This document shows, in pieces, positions 9,173 through 20,012 of a stretch of 64,000 bases of DNA. Position 1 is the stretch's first letter. Every line of letters starts with the position of its first letter. The position numbers were made by a program, and so were the translations under genes. Under the pieces are notes generated by a model. The model did not search any database. It was not told the DNA's origin and was given only the letters and a program-made list of their open reading frames with translations. Location of the stretch: the NCBI GenBank assembly GCA_015178975.1, contig WHVD01000009.1, forward strand, positions 744,001-808,000, in the 5' to 3' direction. The DNA is from Hysterangium stoloniferum. Taxonomy: Eukaryota; Basidiomycota; Agaricomycetes; Hysterangiales; Hysterangiaceae.

Positions 9173-12120
9173 CACCTGTTCTATTTGTCAAGAAAAAGGA
9201 TGGATCCCTTAGACTATGTGTTGATTTCAGAGGACTCAATGCTGTCACAAAAAAGGATAAGTATCCACTTCCACTTATATCTGACCTGCTCAATACTCCA
9301 CAGAATGCCCGGATTTATACCAAAATAGACCTTAAACACACCTACCATTTGGTCTGGATCTCCATGGGAGACGAATGGAAAACCACTTTCAGAACCCATT
9401 ATGGGGCCTTTGAGTGGTTGGTGATGCCCTTTGGACTCACCAATGCTCCATCTGTTTTTCAATGTTTTATTAATGACATTTTCTCTGACATGCTCAATGT
9501 ATGCATCATTGTCTACTTGGATGACATTCTCACCTACTCTGAGGACCCTGCAGAACACAACAAACAAGTCCATGAAGTTCTCTGGAGACTCAGACAACAT
9601 GGTTTATTCGTGAATGGTAAAAAGTGTACTTTTGACACAGACTCCATGGAATACCTGGGTTTCATAATGGGACCTGGCGGACTCCATATGGATGAAACTA
9701 AAGTACAAGTCATCAAAGATTGGCCAGAACCCAGAAAAGTCAAAGATATACAATCTTTCCTCGGCTTTGCCAATTTTTACCGACAGTTTATCCACGGATA
9801 TTCCGACATCATGGTTCCCCTTACCCATCTTATGTGCAAGGATACTCCATGGAATTTTAATGATAAGTGTCAAAAAGCTTTCAATCTTTTAAAAGATTCC
9901 TTTTCTTCAGCTCCAATTTTGTCGCATTGGAAACTAGACTTCCCACTCATTGTTGAAATGGACACCTCAGACTATGCATTTGGAGCCATTCTGTCTATCC
10001 AGGACTCTGATGGAGAAGTCCACCCTGTGGCTTTTGTGTCCTGGACTTTCACTGGAGCAGAGCTCAATTATGATGTTCATGATAAGGAACTCCTAGCAAT
10101 TTTTTCAGCTTTCAAAATGTGGCGACACTATTTGGAAGGCTCAGGAATTCTGATTGACATTGTAACAGATCACAAAAACCTGGAATACCTCTCTACTATG
10201 AAACTCTTGACCCATCGGCAGGCCCACTGGTCTGAATACCTATCAGCCTTCAATATGATTATCCATTTTTGACCCAGTCACCTTGGCGGCAAACCTGATG
10301 CTTTAACTAGATGATGGGATGTCTATCCTAAAGAGGGGAGCAATGACTATGCCATGGTAAACCCACACAACCTGAAACCCATCTTCACAAATCAGCAACT
10401 TACTGCATCAGTCTACACAACTTTCCTCATCCATCCCATTGTCTGTGGAATTATCATTATGGATATTGAGAAGCTACATCAAGATATTCTATCAGCAATT
10501 CCACTAGACCTGATAATTAAAGCACACCTTGACAACCCCATGGACCCCGGTCAACCCCCGTGGTCTCTCAACCAGCATGGTTTCATTAGACTTGATGATC
10601 ACATCTATGTACTTGACTCCAATGGCCTCCACCTCAGGATCCTCCAGTACAAACATGACCATCCACTCTTGGGACATTTTGGGTTCAACAAAACTCTATC
10701 ATTAATAAGAAGAGAATACACTTGGCCCAGACTCTGAGACTTTGTTAAGCACTATTGTAAATCTTGCATTACTCGTCCACACTCTAAATCACAGTGTCAT
10801 AAGCCATATGGCCTTCTGAAACAACTCCTGGTACTGGAACATCTGTGGAATTCCATCTCTATGGATTTCATTGAACACCTACTGGACTCTGAAGGCTTTT
10901 CCACCATTCTAGTTGTTGTTGACAGATTCTCAAAACAAGGTATATTCATTCCCATGCATGATACCATCACGTCTGTGCAGTTAGTGGAACTTTTCATTAT
11001 CAATATATTTTCCAAGCATGGAGTTCCATCCCATGTAACTTCCGATTGAGGATCAGAGTTTGTATCTCACTTCTTCAGATCCCTTGGGATTAAATCCTTG
11101 GACATGAAATTACACTTCATGTCTGGATATCACCTGGAAGCCGACAGACAAACTGAGCACATCAATCAGACATTGGAACAATACCTCCATGTATATTGCA
11201 ACTATCAACAGGACAATTGGAAATCCCTGTTACCACTTGCAGAATTTGCTTACAACAATGCACCTTTGGCCACTACTGGCATTTCCCTGTTCTTTGCAAA
11301 TAAAGGGTACAATCCAAATATTACAGTACACCCAGATAGAAATCTCGCCTCTGCCTGTGCTCAAGAGTTCATCATGGACCTCCATGAGCTCCACAAGGAA
11401 CTCTGGACTGCAATAATGTCTGCCCAAGAGCAATATCAGCATTCAGCAGACAAAAACTGGATTCTGCCACTGAACTTCAAAATTGGTGATCATGTTTTTG
11501 TCAAAGTTCAATTCTTCTGGACTACCCATCCATCAAAGAAACTCACTGAAAAATATTTAGGTCCATTTGAAATAATAGCACAAGTAGGTTCAGTTTCATG
11601 GACTCTATGGCTTCTGGATAGCATGTGTGTGGTACACCTAGTATTTCATGTTTCTATGCTAGAACCCTGTACTGCTAACACTATCCCAGATCGCATGCAA
11701 TCTCCAACTCCTCCGGTCATTATTGACGGAGAACCTGAGTTTGAAATCTTACAAATTTTAGATTCAAAAATTGGTAAGTGTCAACGCACTTGTAAACTGC
11801 TTTACTTCGTCAAGTGGGTGGGTTACTAGGGCACTGATGAAGAGACTTCATGGATTTTGGCCATGGAACTCAGTAATGCCACAGAGATTGTTACTGACTT
11901 TCATACAGCTTACCCACTCAAACCCAGACCACTATCCTCTCTCTGACTGCACTCCACGGACCCCGTGTTATGATTGGATTCATTTTCATTTTTCCCTGTC
12001 ACCCTATGTCTCTCTTTGCTTTTACAGGTTTCTGACATGTTTTCAAGTTCTAAGCAGATCTCTCCACAGATTTTGATTTTTATGCTTTTCACATTTTACT
12101 TTTATTTTCAAAAAAAAAAT

Positions 12121-12680
12121 TATTAAACTTTAGTATTTTTCAATCTACATTTATGGGGCTATGCTTTTGCCCAACCTCAGCCATCTCCTCAGGGAGCTCT
12201 GCTATCTCTGTGGGAACCCTGTCCTCATCCAAACCGGCCTCCTCGGAACTCCTGATTTGCAGTTCTTCATATACATAACTGCTGTACTCTGCCAGGAATT
12301 TCCAAAACTCCTCACAGAGCCCACAGAGTTCATCTGCCACCACCACCTGCACCCAGTTGCTCTTCTTAAGCAACTCATTTTGGGCCTCTATGGCCTCAGC
12401 TATCCGCCCCAGGACCTCGTCCAAGCAAAGTCAGTAGAAATAAACCACACAAATATTGGGACTTACCTTTCCCGTGGCAACTGCGGCCTTGTCTGCAGCT
12501 GCCTTGGCCTGCTTCATGGCAATCTGCACAGCCTCCTCCTCATCCTGCTTCCTCTGCTCCTCGGCCTCTTGCTCTGTGACCAGTACCACCTGGTATTCCC
12601 TATCCAGTGCTTCCTTGGCCTCCTTGGCCTTTTTCTCTGCCTCCTCTTGTTTTCAGTGCTGCTCCTCCCACTGCACCAGA
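12121..12680 (-). pseudogene. Charged coiled-coil protein fragment, two exons
   Basis: On the minus strand, an Ala/Glu/Lys-rich stretch (12680-12467, with EEAEKKAKEAKEALDREY) looks like a long coiled coil. A donor GTAAGT at 12466-12461 and a likely acceptor near 12417 remove about 50 bp and continue the frame into VLGRIAEAIEAQNELLKK, ending at 12140. The 5' part runs into a TGA near 12650. A similar Glu/Lys-rich plus-strand frame occurs at 47024-47214. The function is unknown. It may be a host multigene family or a transposon accessory protein. Confidence 0.45.
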
Positions 12681-12744
12681 ATTTGGGCAGTGGTGAGCAG
12701 AGCCCATGGAGGGCCTGGCAGTTGGCATTGGTCTATGTGGCATT

Positions 12745-13019
12745 GGCTTGGGACAGTATAAAGGGAGAATGAAAGGAGTGAGGGAACCAGTCAGAAAAGC
12801 TGTACATTACCTCATCCATTATATCATTAATATCTAATTGTTGAAACCTTTCTGTGATCTTTTCAACTATATATTCAGGAGTCCTTTGTGTCCTAGTTAG
12901 CCTCATACTTCATCTGCAGAGTGAATTAATACTCCATCAAAAGAGGCAATTTCATATTCAACATAATTGAAGAAATCTTGATTATACTTTGATAAGTGTT
13001 GAGAAATTTGATGCATGTC
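12745..13019. repeat. Diverged dispersed repeat, related to 57090-57300
   Basis: Landmarks such as AAAGG..AATGA.AGGAGTGA.GG, AGTCAGAAAA and ACTTCAT..GAGTGAAT.AATACT recur in the same order at 57090-57300. This could be the end of a Copia-like LTR and leader, but I cannot place its borders. Confidence 0.3.
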
Positions 13020-13165
13020 ATCCCCCCTTATTCTTTTCTCTTTGGATATCACTCTGCTAGGTGAGTAGTTTTTCATCCTGTATATATTAGCTACTTAATC
13101 TACTTTGGATATCCCTCTACTAGCCTAGTGTGAGGTCCACAGGCTCCATTGAGATTGCCCTTACA
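13020..13165. mobile_element. LTR-F, right part only
   Basis: The sequence CTTTGGATATC.CTCTGCTAGGTGAGTAG through TTGCCCTTACA matches the right half of the complete LTR-F copies at 45308-45671 and 52238-52644. The left half is absent. Its right tip abuts the TPR gene fragments. Confidence 0.65.
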
Positions 13166-13700
13166 GCTCCTGAGCTTCAGTATACTGTCCCAGACTCTCA
13201 AGGTGGATGCCAAGTTTGCCATGGAGGTTAGTGTATCTGGATACTCTGGGCCAAGCAGTTGCTCACATGCTTCTAGGACCTGCATTTCCAGCTCCTGAGC
13301 TTCAGTATACTGTCCCAGACTCCTCAAGGTGGATGCAACTTTGCCATGGATGCTCTAAGCCAAGCAGTTTATATGCCTCCAGGACCTGCATTTCCAACTC
13401 TTGAGCTCCAGTATATTTTCCTAGACTCCTCAAGGTGGATGCCAAGTTTGCCATGCATATTAATGTATCCAGATGCTCTGCTTGTGTACCTCCAGAACCT
13501 GAGCTTTGGTATCAAACTCTGTGACGTGACTCCCAGCATGTGACAAGGCTCTCTTGTTCCGTGACCACCTGCCTCTGGGGTTGGGTCCCCCATGCTTGTG
13601 GTAAAAGGACAGAGAGGTGGATGACAGTGAACAGGCTTGGGGAGCCTCTGAATTCACTGCTCTGTCAAAGTCGGCAGCCTTCAGCTGCACACCAGTGTCA
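13166..13700 (-). pseudogene. TPR (kinesin light chain-like) repeat protein remnant
   Basis: Minus-strand segments read LGPEYPDTLTSMANLAST and SLGQYTEAQELEMQVLEA, the signature of the 42-residue TPR units found in kinesin light chain-like and NACHT/NB-ARC-TPR proteins of agarics. At least three successive units (about 13166-13260, 13281-13370, 13391-13480) are similar at DNA level but shift frame from one to the next. No start, NTPase domain or clean exon structure remains. In the family such repeats bind protein partners; this copy is broken. Confidence 0.7.
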
Positions 13701-14035
13701 CCTGTGGACTGTCACTGGCACCTCCTAAACCATGACCACAGCCTGGCAGTGGTCTTTTCTTCCTACCCACCCCCGACTCCAGCATTCACTTATCCACTAG
13801 CAATGCAAGACTTCGGTGTACCTGCAGCCGTCGTCGATGCCTGTTAGCAGGATCTCGGGTTCTTCCTGGGGCTTCGGCCCAAATGGCATGTGCTGTTCAC
13901 TGGCCAGTTCAGCGCAATCACCTCTCTTTATTCGACCATCCTGCCAACCACCACTCACTCCGACGCATCCGGCCTGCTTCCTCTTCATTCTCCCATAGAT
14001 ACTATAGTAGCTATGCTCTATACGATACTACGGAA

Positions 14036-14144
14036 CCGCTATATATCTTAGTTGCGACGCGGTATATAAATGTATTAAAAAAAAGAAAAAAAAAAACTCC
14101 CGGCACGTGATTAGAATATTAGTAAGACGGGTTGTGCTTGTAAC
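14036..14144 (+). promoter_or_regulatory. Candidate promoter of the Tse2-like gene
   Basis: A TATA-like TATATAAATG lies at about 14062-14071, some 75 bp before the ATG, followed by an A-rich tract and a CACGTG palindrome near 14104-14109. Position relative to the gene is the only support. Confidence 0.35.
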
Positions 14145-14958
14145 ATGACCAGTTGTCTCTTATCCTCCCTGCAGACCCCTTACACCTTTACCTTTCTACG
14201 CCAAACAAGGCATTTCTCTACAACAACCTCACGACTATCCTCTACACCAGCAACGCCAAAACGGCCTGGTCGTCCACTGATTGCACGATACACTAAAGAA
14301 GTCCCAGTCGATCTCGCACGTGTTCAGTCGGGACGGAATGTCCGTCTACGGGACTATGAGACACAAGTAAAGATGAAGCGCTTTAGTTATGATTTAAAAG
14401 TGAGGGATGGGTTCGTGATGCCTGCGGAGGGGGATATGTTTATCGGTATGTTGGTTTATTCCGTCTACTTTTGAGTGACGGGGTTGCGGAATGTTGATTT
14501 CTATCGCTATCATTATCAAATTGGGATTGTTACATGAACTGAATCTTCTCTTAGGTCCGAATGGATGTTCGTTACGGGAGCCGTTCTCACCGACGTTTCA
14601 AGAAATCGTGCGCAATTTCCGAGGATCAAATATTCTGGTATATGTTTTGCCGAAAGGTGAGTAAAGAAGCTTAGTTTTGCGTACTTATCGATATTTTACT
14701 ATTTATCCGCATAGGGTCACCATTACCTCCCTCCCTGACAATCCTCCACGAACATTCGGATCATTTTTCAATGCAATGCACACGTCCCATGACTTTGGAT
14801 GGTATGTGTTTTGTCTTATATCTTTTTTTTTTTCGTTTTATAAGTATGCATATACAGAACTTAATGATGAGTTAACGGACTACATCACAAAGCACGGCAG
14901 CACCCTCGATAAAGAAGAGTTCGATCGTGAATATCCATTTGAGATCGAACAATTTTAG
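14145..14958 (+). CDS. Tse2-like ADP-ribosyltransferase-fold protein, four exons
   Basis: Exons at 14145-14445, 14555-14656, 14715-14801 and 14858-14958 join in frame with GT..AG introns of 109, 58 and 56 bp and end in TAG. The central and C-terminal part (MFIGPNG, then VYVLPKG.PLP and LHEHSDHFSMQ) resembles the fungal branch of the Tse2 ADP-ribosyltransferase domain, named after a Pseudomonas type VI effector. The fungal role is unknown, and I see no proof of catalytic activity. The first 45 residues are rich in Ser, Thr and Arg with few acids, as in a mitochondrial presequence. The product is about 196 residues. Gene assignment is firm; the family call is from recalled motif resemblance. 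Confidence 0.75.
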
Positions 14959-15519
14959 AACATCCCTGCTTATATCACAGGCCGCGTGTTATATGCGCAG
15001 AAACACAGTGACTGACATATTTGTTATGTGGCTCACAGATTGTTTCATCGATATCCATGATATGGTGTACATATACGCAATACACTGTACACAGCATGTA
15101 ATTGGAAACTGCGCATTTATCAAAGTTTCTGATATCGATTGATAAAATCGGTAATACGTCCCATTCAGCCCCGTGCCGAATATATCTAGCTTTATAGCAA
15201 ATAATGCATGAGTAAACCTTCAGGGCGCAACAGACAAATCAAGCCATGTCCAGTCTCCCTCCCATACATATTTCATTCGCGTGAGGTTTTCTTTTCAAAG
15301 ACGCTTCACCTCGCCGCCAATTTTCAGCCTTGGTTCACTAAGGCAATTTTCACTTAGAATTTCATGCCTCATATGAGTTGCGTCGAAGAAAATCCAGAAC
15401 CAATCTCATCATCGTTCCTACCAACTGGAAGTTTCGAAGCCTCGTATGCAGAGCTGTGCATACAATCTGTGTGAGAGGTTTCGTGGTTCAGAGCGAACTG
15501 GAAGATGCTGTCACCGCAA
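14959..15519. other. Downstream intergenic region, nothing recognised
   Basis: This is the 3' flank of the Tse2-like gene. It shows short random frames in both strands and no repeat shared with the transposon nests. CpG content is normal. Confidence 0.4.
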
Positions 15520-16047
15520 TCATGGAGATCGTACAGAATTGTAAGGACTGTCAGAGACTGAAGCACGATCTCGAGTACTCAAGTCATATATCCGAACCGT
15601 CGACACACATGTCAGAGGAGCAGGAAACCCCGAGATAATTCGAGCCAAGAACCACGCCAGTACGAAAGATGTCCACGTCACTCCGGACACTAACATTGAC
15701 AAGACCAGCATGACGTGATAATAGAGGCCTTGCCCTTGCGGTATGTGTTCGCGAATAGCCGAAGCGATTGTTGCGTCTTGTCGGAATTCAGAGTTAGGTG
15801 TGCCTAGCTGCAGACTACCGATGACCCCCCACGGCAAGCTGAGGTCCGAGTATTTACCCTCTTCCAAATCGCCGCTCTCTGAATCGCTTAATTGCCCAGT
15901 TGCCCAGAATTCCAAGACGCAAAATGGGACAACGTTATTAGGGAGGAGACAAGTAGGATCCTCGCTATGTAGAACCGTCTTGATGCCACGCACAAGTCGT
16001 TCGCACCGGCCGGCTGGTTCCAAAACGCCCGCGCCCTTGAAAATCAT
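15520..16047 (-). CDS. Hypothetical protein with one possible membrane helix
   Basis: An uninterrupted minus-strand frame of 175 codons starts at 16047. Residues about 107-132 (YYHVMLVLSMLVSGVTWTSF) would form one transmembrane segment, preceded by an acidic stretch (SDSESGDLEEG). I recognise no family. In CpG-rich DNA of balanced GC a frame this long can arise by chance, and upstream exons are possible near 16530-16616. Treat as a candidate only. Confidence 0.35.
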   Translation of the reverse strand: MIFKGAGVLEPAGRCERLVRGIKTVLHSEDPTCLLPNNVVPFCVLEFWATGQLSDSESGDLEEGKYSDLSLPWGVIGSLQLGTPNSEFRQDATIASAIREHIPQGQGLYYHVMLVLSMLVSGVTWTSFVLAWFLARIISGFPAPLTCVSTVRIYDLSTRDRASVSDSPYNSVRSP

Positions 16048-19000
16048 CCCTCCGGCTGAATAGCAATATATTTTGCCGGATTCCTACCGCCCTCGGGGGA
16101 AAAAACGACGGAACTTGCCCGCATTGACTACCATCATTTTATCAGACATCTGATATCTGGAACAATGTAGTGACTTATAGAAGTCTACTGCGATGTTGGG
16201 AGTTCTTCTGAACTCCCCCCAGAGTTAGAGTACTGCATCAGATCTCACTGGGGTATTGGCCGACGGAACTTTGGAGGGGTGGGGGAGAAACGCACCAAGT
16301 ATCATTATCTCCACTTGATCCAGAATAATTGGTGAGCTGGCTGGCTAATTTATTTTTTGATATGATTATTTCATGATGTGATTAAGTGATTGATAATCTT
16401 TGACTTTAGGTGTGGATGCATTGATTTTTACTGGTGAGTGGCGAGTGAGAGCCGACGGCCAGAGGTAATGGATAGCGAGGACTCGGGTATAGGTGAGAAA
16501 AAGTAAAGAAAGCGCGTTACATACTCTCTTGTTTCCAAAGGCTGGCCATGCGGTATTCCGCTCCGCGGATGCAATAGCACTAGAGTGTTTGCATTCTCAG
16601 TCTCGAGCTCAGTCAAACTTACAGTTTACTTCTTCCCCTGTGAGTTTGCAAGGGAAGTCACTTTTTTTTTAGTAAATTGTATTATATCAGCTATTTAAGC
16701 TTCAGACACCAGTGCCTCGGATATAAATAGTCCCATGGTTCGGAAGGTGGGGAACTCTTGTATACTAAGCACACTTCCACGACTACTTTCTCACTGATTC
16801 TCAACGCTTCCATTGGCCACAAGTGGCAGATAAATTCTAGATGTGAACAAGTGGACGGTCGAAAAAAAAAACATAAAAGGCAGCCATCTCCTTCATACAC
16901 TCCGTATATATAGACAATCTAAAGGCGAAATACTTACCACATCATGCCCAAATTGGTCGATGGTGATGCCAAGCGTTATCTTTCTCCCACGTCATATCTG
17001 ATTACACTCACTTCTCTTCTCGCCGGAACGTTAACCCCTTCAGTATCCGGTCACCCACACGGCAAGACACGCTGCCAATTGCCACCATAAGTGGGCCTGC
17101 CAAAGTGGACGATTAAATGTGCGCTGCCGAATGTGACGGCCGATAAAGAGAGGCTCAAGTTGTGAGTGGCATTCTCATGCCAGTGGTTCTTACTTGTGGG
17201 TTCCAAACAAGCATCAGGATCATTAGAAGGGGAAGGGAGGCGGTGTCCGTGTGAAACCGTGATAACTCAAAGAAATATTGACCGCAGGTGATAGACGACC
17301 TATTTGCCACTACCATCACTGCGTCATCTGTCCCAAAGGGGGCGATTTCCGCATTCGCCCGCAAATGTGTACTCAGCCCACTGACATATCTTCTGCGATG
17401 GAAGTCACTGCAGACAGCATATCTGTCTTCGGTTGAATACGTAACATTGCGCACGTCTGCTCTTGAGACCAATCCCTGGTACATACGCGCATGGTAGGCT
17501 CTCTAAACTTCTGCAGACTTATAAACAGAACGGGGCTCCGTCCATTATGATCTCTGAATTGGGAACTCGAGGCGCGATGGACCGGGGTAAACAATCAGTC
17601 TAGACGAACACATACAGTATCCTCACACACAGCGACAGCTGCGTATTGATGTACAGTAAGACGTGAATTTCACCACGCGGAGACGTCATTTCCTGGTAGA
17701 CTTGAATGAGACGCGCTTCGACGAATCTATGATAGCTAGGAACCCACCCACAATAATGGCAGAGCGGCGTCGCGATGCTTTTACTGAACCTTGAACCCTT
17801 GTCTTTCGGACTAATAGTCTCGCCGCCGTTCCGCATATATGCGGGGAATCTTGTTGGGATCAGTACGAGTATGTTCAAATGACAATATTTCGCGCGCTTC
17901 CTTTCGCACATACTTAGCCGACCTGTTCCTAGGCGTTACGACATCATACCGAAGTACGGGGCCACTGGCACACCAAGGTATGTATTTGGTTGCCGCAGCC
18001 AATGAACGTAGTGGCCTTTATCAGATATCCTGATCGTTTCGGTGCACTGCGGCACCGTTACAAACTCATTCATTCTTAGTCAATGGCAACTTGAATTCGC
18101 AGTCGCCAGCGCTGATCCTAGTTTGATAGCATCAGGGTAATGCCAAATAACAAGCCTCAAACCAACTTGATTTAATTCATGGCAACTTCTTACTTCTTAT
18201 CCACCACTGGCAACTCAACTAGAAGCCAGGGTGAGTACTTCAAATACTTGAATCAAACGCTGTCAAGTGCGAAACAGATGTCCTGCGGAAACGCCCATTC
18301 ACTACGAGTAAGTTACATACCGCTTAGACAAGACTCACAGCTGTGGGAGTCGTCTCACCCTTTTGTATTGTGTCTTTCAGTTTTGAGTTCAATTCTCGGA
18401 ATCAAAGCCGTTATCTCGTCTCGCCCACGCTTCGCTGGCTGCAATCTCGTGCCTAGTTTCGGGGCTCGCTTCTGATATATATTTCCCCGAGCTTCCAGAA
18501 GTACGTCTTCTCCTCGGAGTCAAGCCATTGAGTCGCACTATCTAATTAATCTCAGGCGTTGTTCCCCCTGACCGTTTCCGAATTATGAAAAAAAAAAAAA
18601 TGTTCGGAAAGCGAGTGGATTATTAGCGAGAGGTCTAGAGCGGCCACACGGGCGGGGACAGTTGGGGCTGTCGGCAACGGTGACTTGCAGCACTGAGCGG
18701 AAGAACATTTTGGCAGGGCATCAACTCCCTGAAATTCTCCATTGAATGGAATGGCATTGACCCACAATTTCGGATAGACCATTCTCACCCACGAATGATA
18801 TCATGTTTCCCCATGCATGTTCGTCCAATGTTCAATATTGTGGTTTGGCAGGTGACATGCACCATCAATTGTCAATCCCACGTAAAAGGCCAGGCTGTTT
18901 CCTTTAGCACCGTTTTTAAAATAAAAAAAATGGAGAAGCGGCTACTCTCGTCGCCCAGTCAGCCCATTTTGATATCAGACTGGGAGAATTGCAGCTTGAT

Positions 19001-19379
19001 TAGAACTCATATCCTTGGTTTTGGCTTGGTACCAGAAGGCTGTGTGTTCTTCCCGTGTGGATCCGCTCGCCGCCTAGGCTTCCACCTAAGGCATACCATC
19101 AATATATGTGCAGGCGGCGAATAGAATGCCATGATTGTTAGTAGTACTTCTATCAAAATTCGCTATTTATTATGCGTGGTTAAAAGTAATTGTGAATAAG
19201 GATTATATGTGGTGTATTAAGTAGCGACAAGGTTCGAGGCATTCCTAATTATGTCGACCCTTCGAATTCTCCGCACAGTACACTAATAGTAGTACACGGG
19301 CATTTCTCATAACAACAGTCACGGTCGGTGACCACTGACCACATAATAATAACCATACCGCGAAATACCGAATCCGAAT
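16048..19379. other. Gene-poor CpG-normal region, no recognised feature
   Basis: Many short frames occur on both strands but none has domain resemblance or a convincing exon chain. No tRNA-like cloverleaf, LTR tip or TIR was found. Homopolymer A tracts occur near 16862 and 18588. It may hold fast-evolving or non-coding genes that cannot be recognised by eye. Confidence 0.4.
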
Positions 19380-20012
19380 TCACATTAATATCACCATATA
19401 TCTTAATACACCGCAACGAAAATACACTGCATAATACGGCTCAGCACCGTATCGCGACTTGCAGATATCAGCCCAATGGCACACAGGCGTTTTAACCTGT
19501 AAATCACCGGGTGGCTCATCACTGTCATTGAACGATGGTGCGTGCAGCGGTGGTGATGGAGTCCGGGACCTATCTGCCCCGGCGTGCAAACAACGGGACG
19601 CGCGACAATCACACCGTGAATCAACGGGCCACTGAGGTCGTGCGGGTGGTTCTTTCATATATATTGTAGTTGCGCGCGCTGGGGTGGATGGACGGCGCGC
19701 CACGATGGCGATATTTTGGGTGTGGGGGCGGGGGGTGGCTCCCATATTTCGTAAACCTGCGATTTTACAATATGCTCTGGCTATGATATGATATCTATAT
19801 CTCACGCCACGCAGTTCAGGATTCGGCGAGGTTCGGGCGAGGCGTTGTGGTTGAATTAGTGGCATCAACGGAGTTTTTGTTCCTATTCCAGCGCGAAGAA
19901 GTGTGAGTAAGTGTGGGTCACGAATTCCCGAGTTCCCCTTCAAGTACTGCAGGGTCAGACCGAGTAAGTATTGACTAGGGGAACTTTGGAGGGTGAGAAC
20001 GGGTACCATCAA
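19380..20012 (-). CDS. Doubtful ORF, Arg/Pro-rich
   Basis: A 210-codon frame on the minus strand is rich in Arg, Pro and Ala with scattered Cys and His. It has no recognisable domain. The composition looks like translation of non-coding DNA of moderate GC rather than a protein. It is listed because it is the longest frame in the 16-22 kb stretch. Confidence 0.15.
   Translation of the reverse strand: MMVPVLTLQSSPSQYLLGLTLQYLKGNSGIRDPHLLTLLRAGIGTKTPLMPLIQPQRLARTSPNPELRGVRYRYHIIARAYCKIAGLRNMGATPRPHTQNIAIVARRPSTPARATTIYMKEPPARPQWPVDSRCDCRASRCLHAGADRSRTPSPPLHAPSFNDSDEPPGDLQVKTPVCHWADICKSRYGAEPYYAVYFRCGVLRYMVILM

Larger units (their letters stand above)
3433..11946 (+). mobile_element. Ty3/gypsy chromovirus, 5' LTR to end of pol; 3' LTR not found
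   Basis: The element comprises a 5' LTR-A (3433-4951), gag from 4986, then protease, reverse transcriptase, RNase H, integrase and a C-terminal chromodomain ending at 11946. It has been hit by LTR-C twice (3831 and 7193), by a 5'-truncated Tc1 (5824-6620) and by LTR-B (8448-9172). No LTR-A start follows the pol stop. Bases 11947-12120 carry a TGTTATGATTGG-like string but no real LTR match, so the 3' end is lost or replaced. Confidence 0.9.
7095..11946 (+). pseudogene. pol: Ty3 chromovirus Pol (protease, RT, RNase H, integrase, chromodomain)
   Basis: Pol copies the element RNA and integrates the cDNA. Domains in order: aspartic protease (ALIDSGLTHCF, about 7640); RT with KKKDGSLRLCVDFR and the YLDD catalytic motif (about 9515); RNase H with MDTSDYAFGA (about 9960); the HHCC integrase finger (H..H about 10650, C..C about 10755); the integrase core with its first acidic box at 10858-10866 and a second near SDxGSEF (11043); and a C-terminal chromodomain with YFVKWVGY (about 11800), which targets chromovirus integration to heterochromatin. 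From 9178 to 11946 one frame persists with no indel. It is broken only by stops at 10270, about 10312, 10735, 11047 (all TGA) and 11827 (TAG). One frameshift lies near 7940-7985. LTR-C and LTR-B interrupt it. Confidence 0.9.

Noticed and set aside
11967-12120. 3' LTR of the Ty3 element
   Set aside because: A TGTTATGATTGG string is present, but the following 150 bp do not match any LTR-A copy and no TTAACA end follows.
12161-12772. 203-codon Leu/Cys-rich plus-strand ORF
   Set aside because: It is the antisense of the Glu/Lys-rich coiled-coil frame; Leu and Ser codons arise from antisense of charged codons.
17155-18033. Several overlapping minus and plus ORFs of 60-109 codons
   Set aside because: No domain, no consistent exon chain and strong overlap between strands. 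Likely chance frames in GC-balanced DNA.
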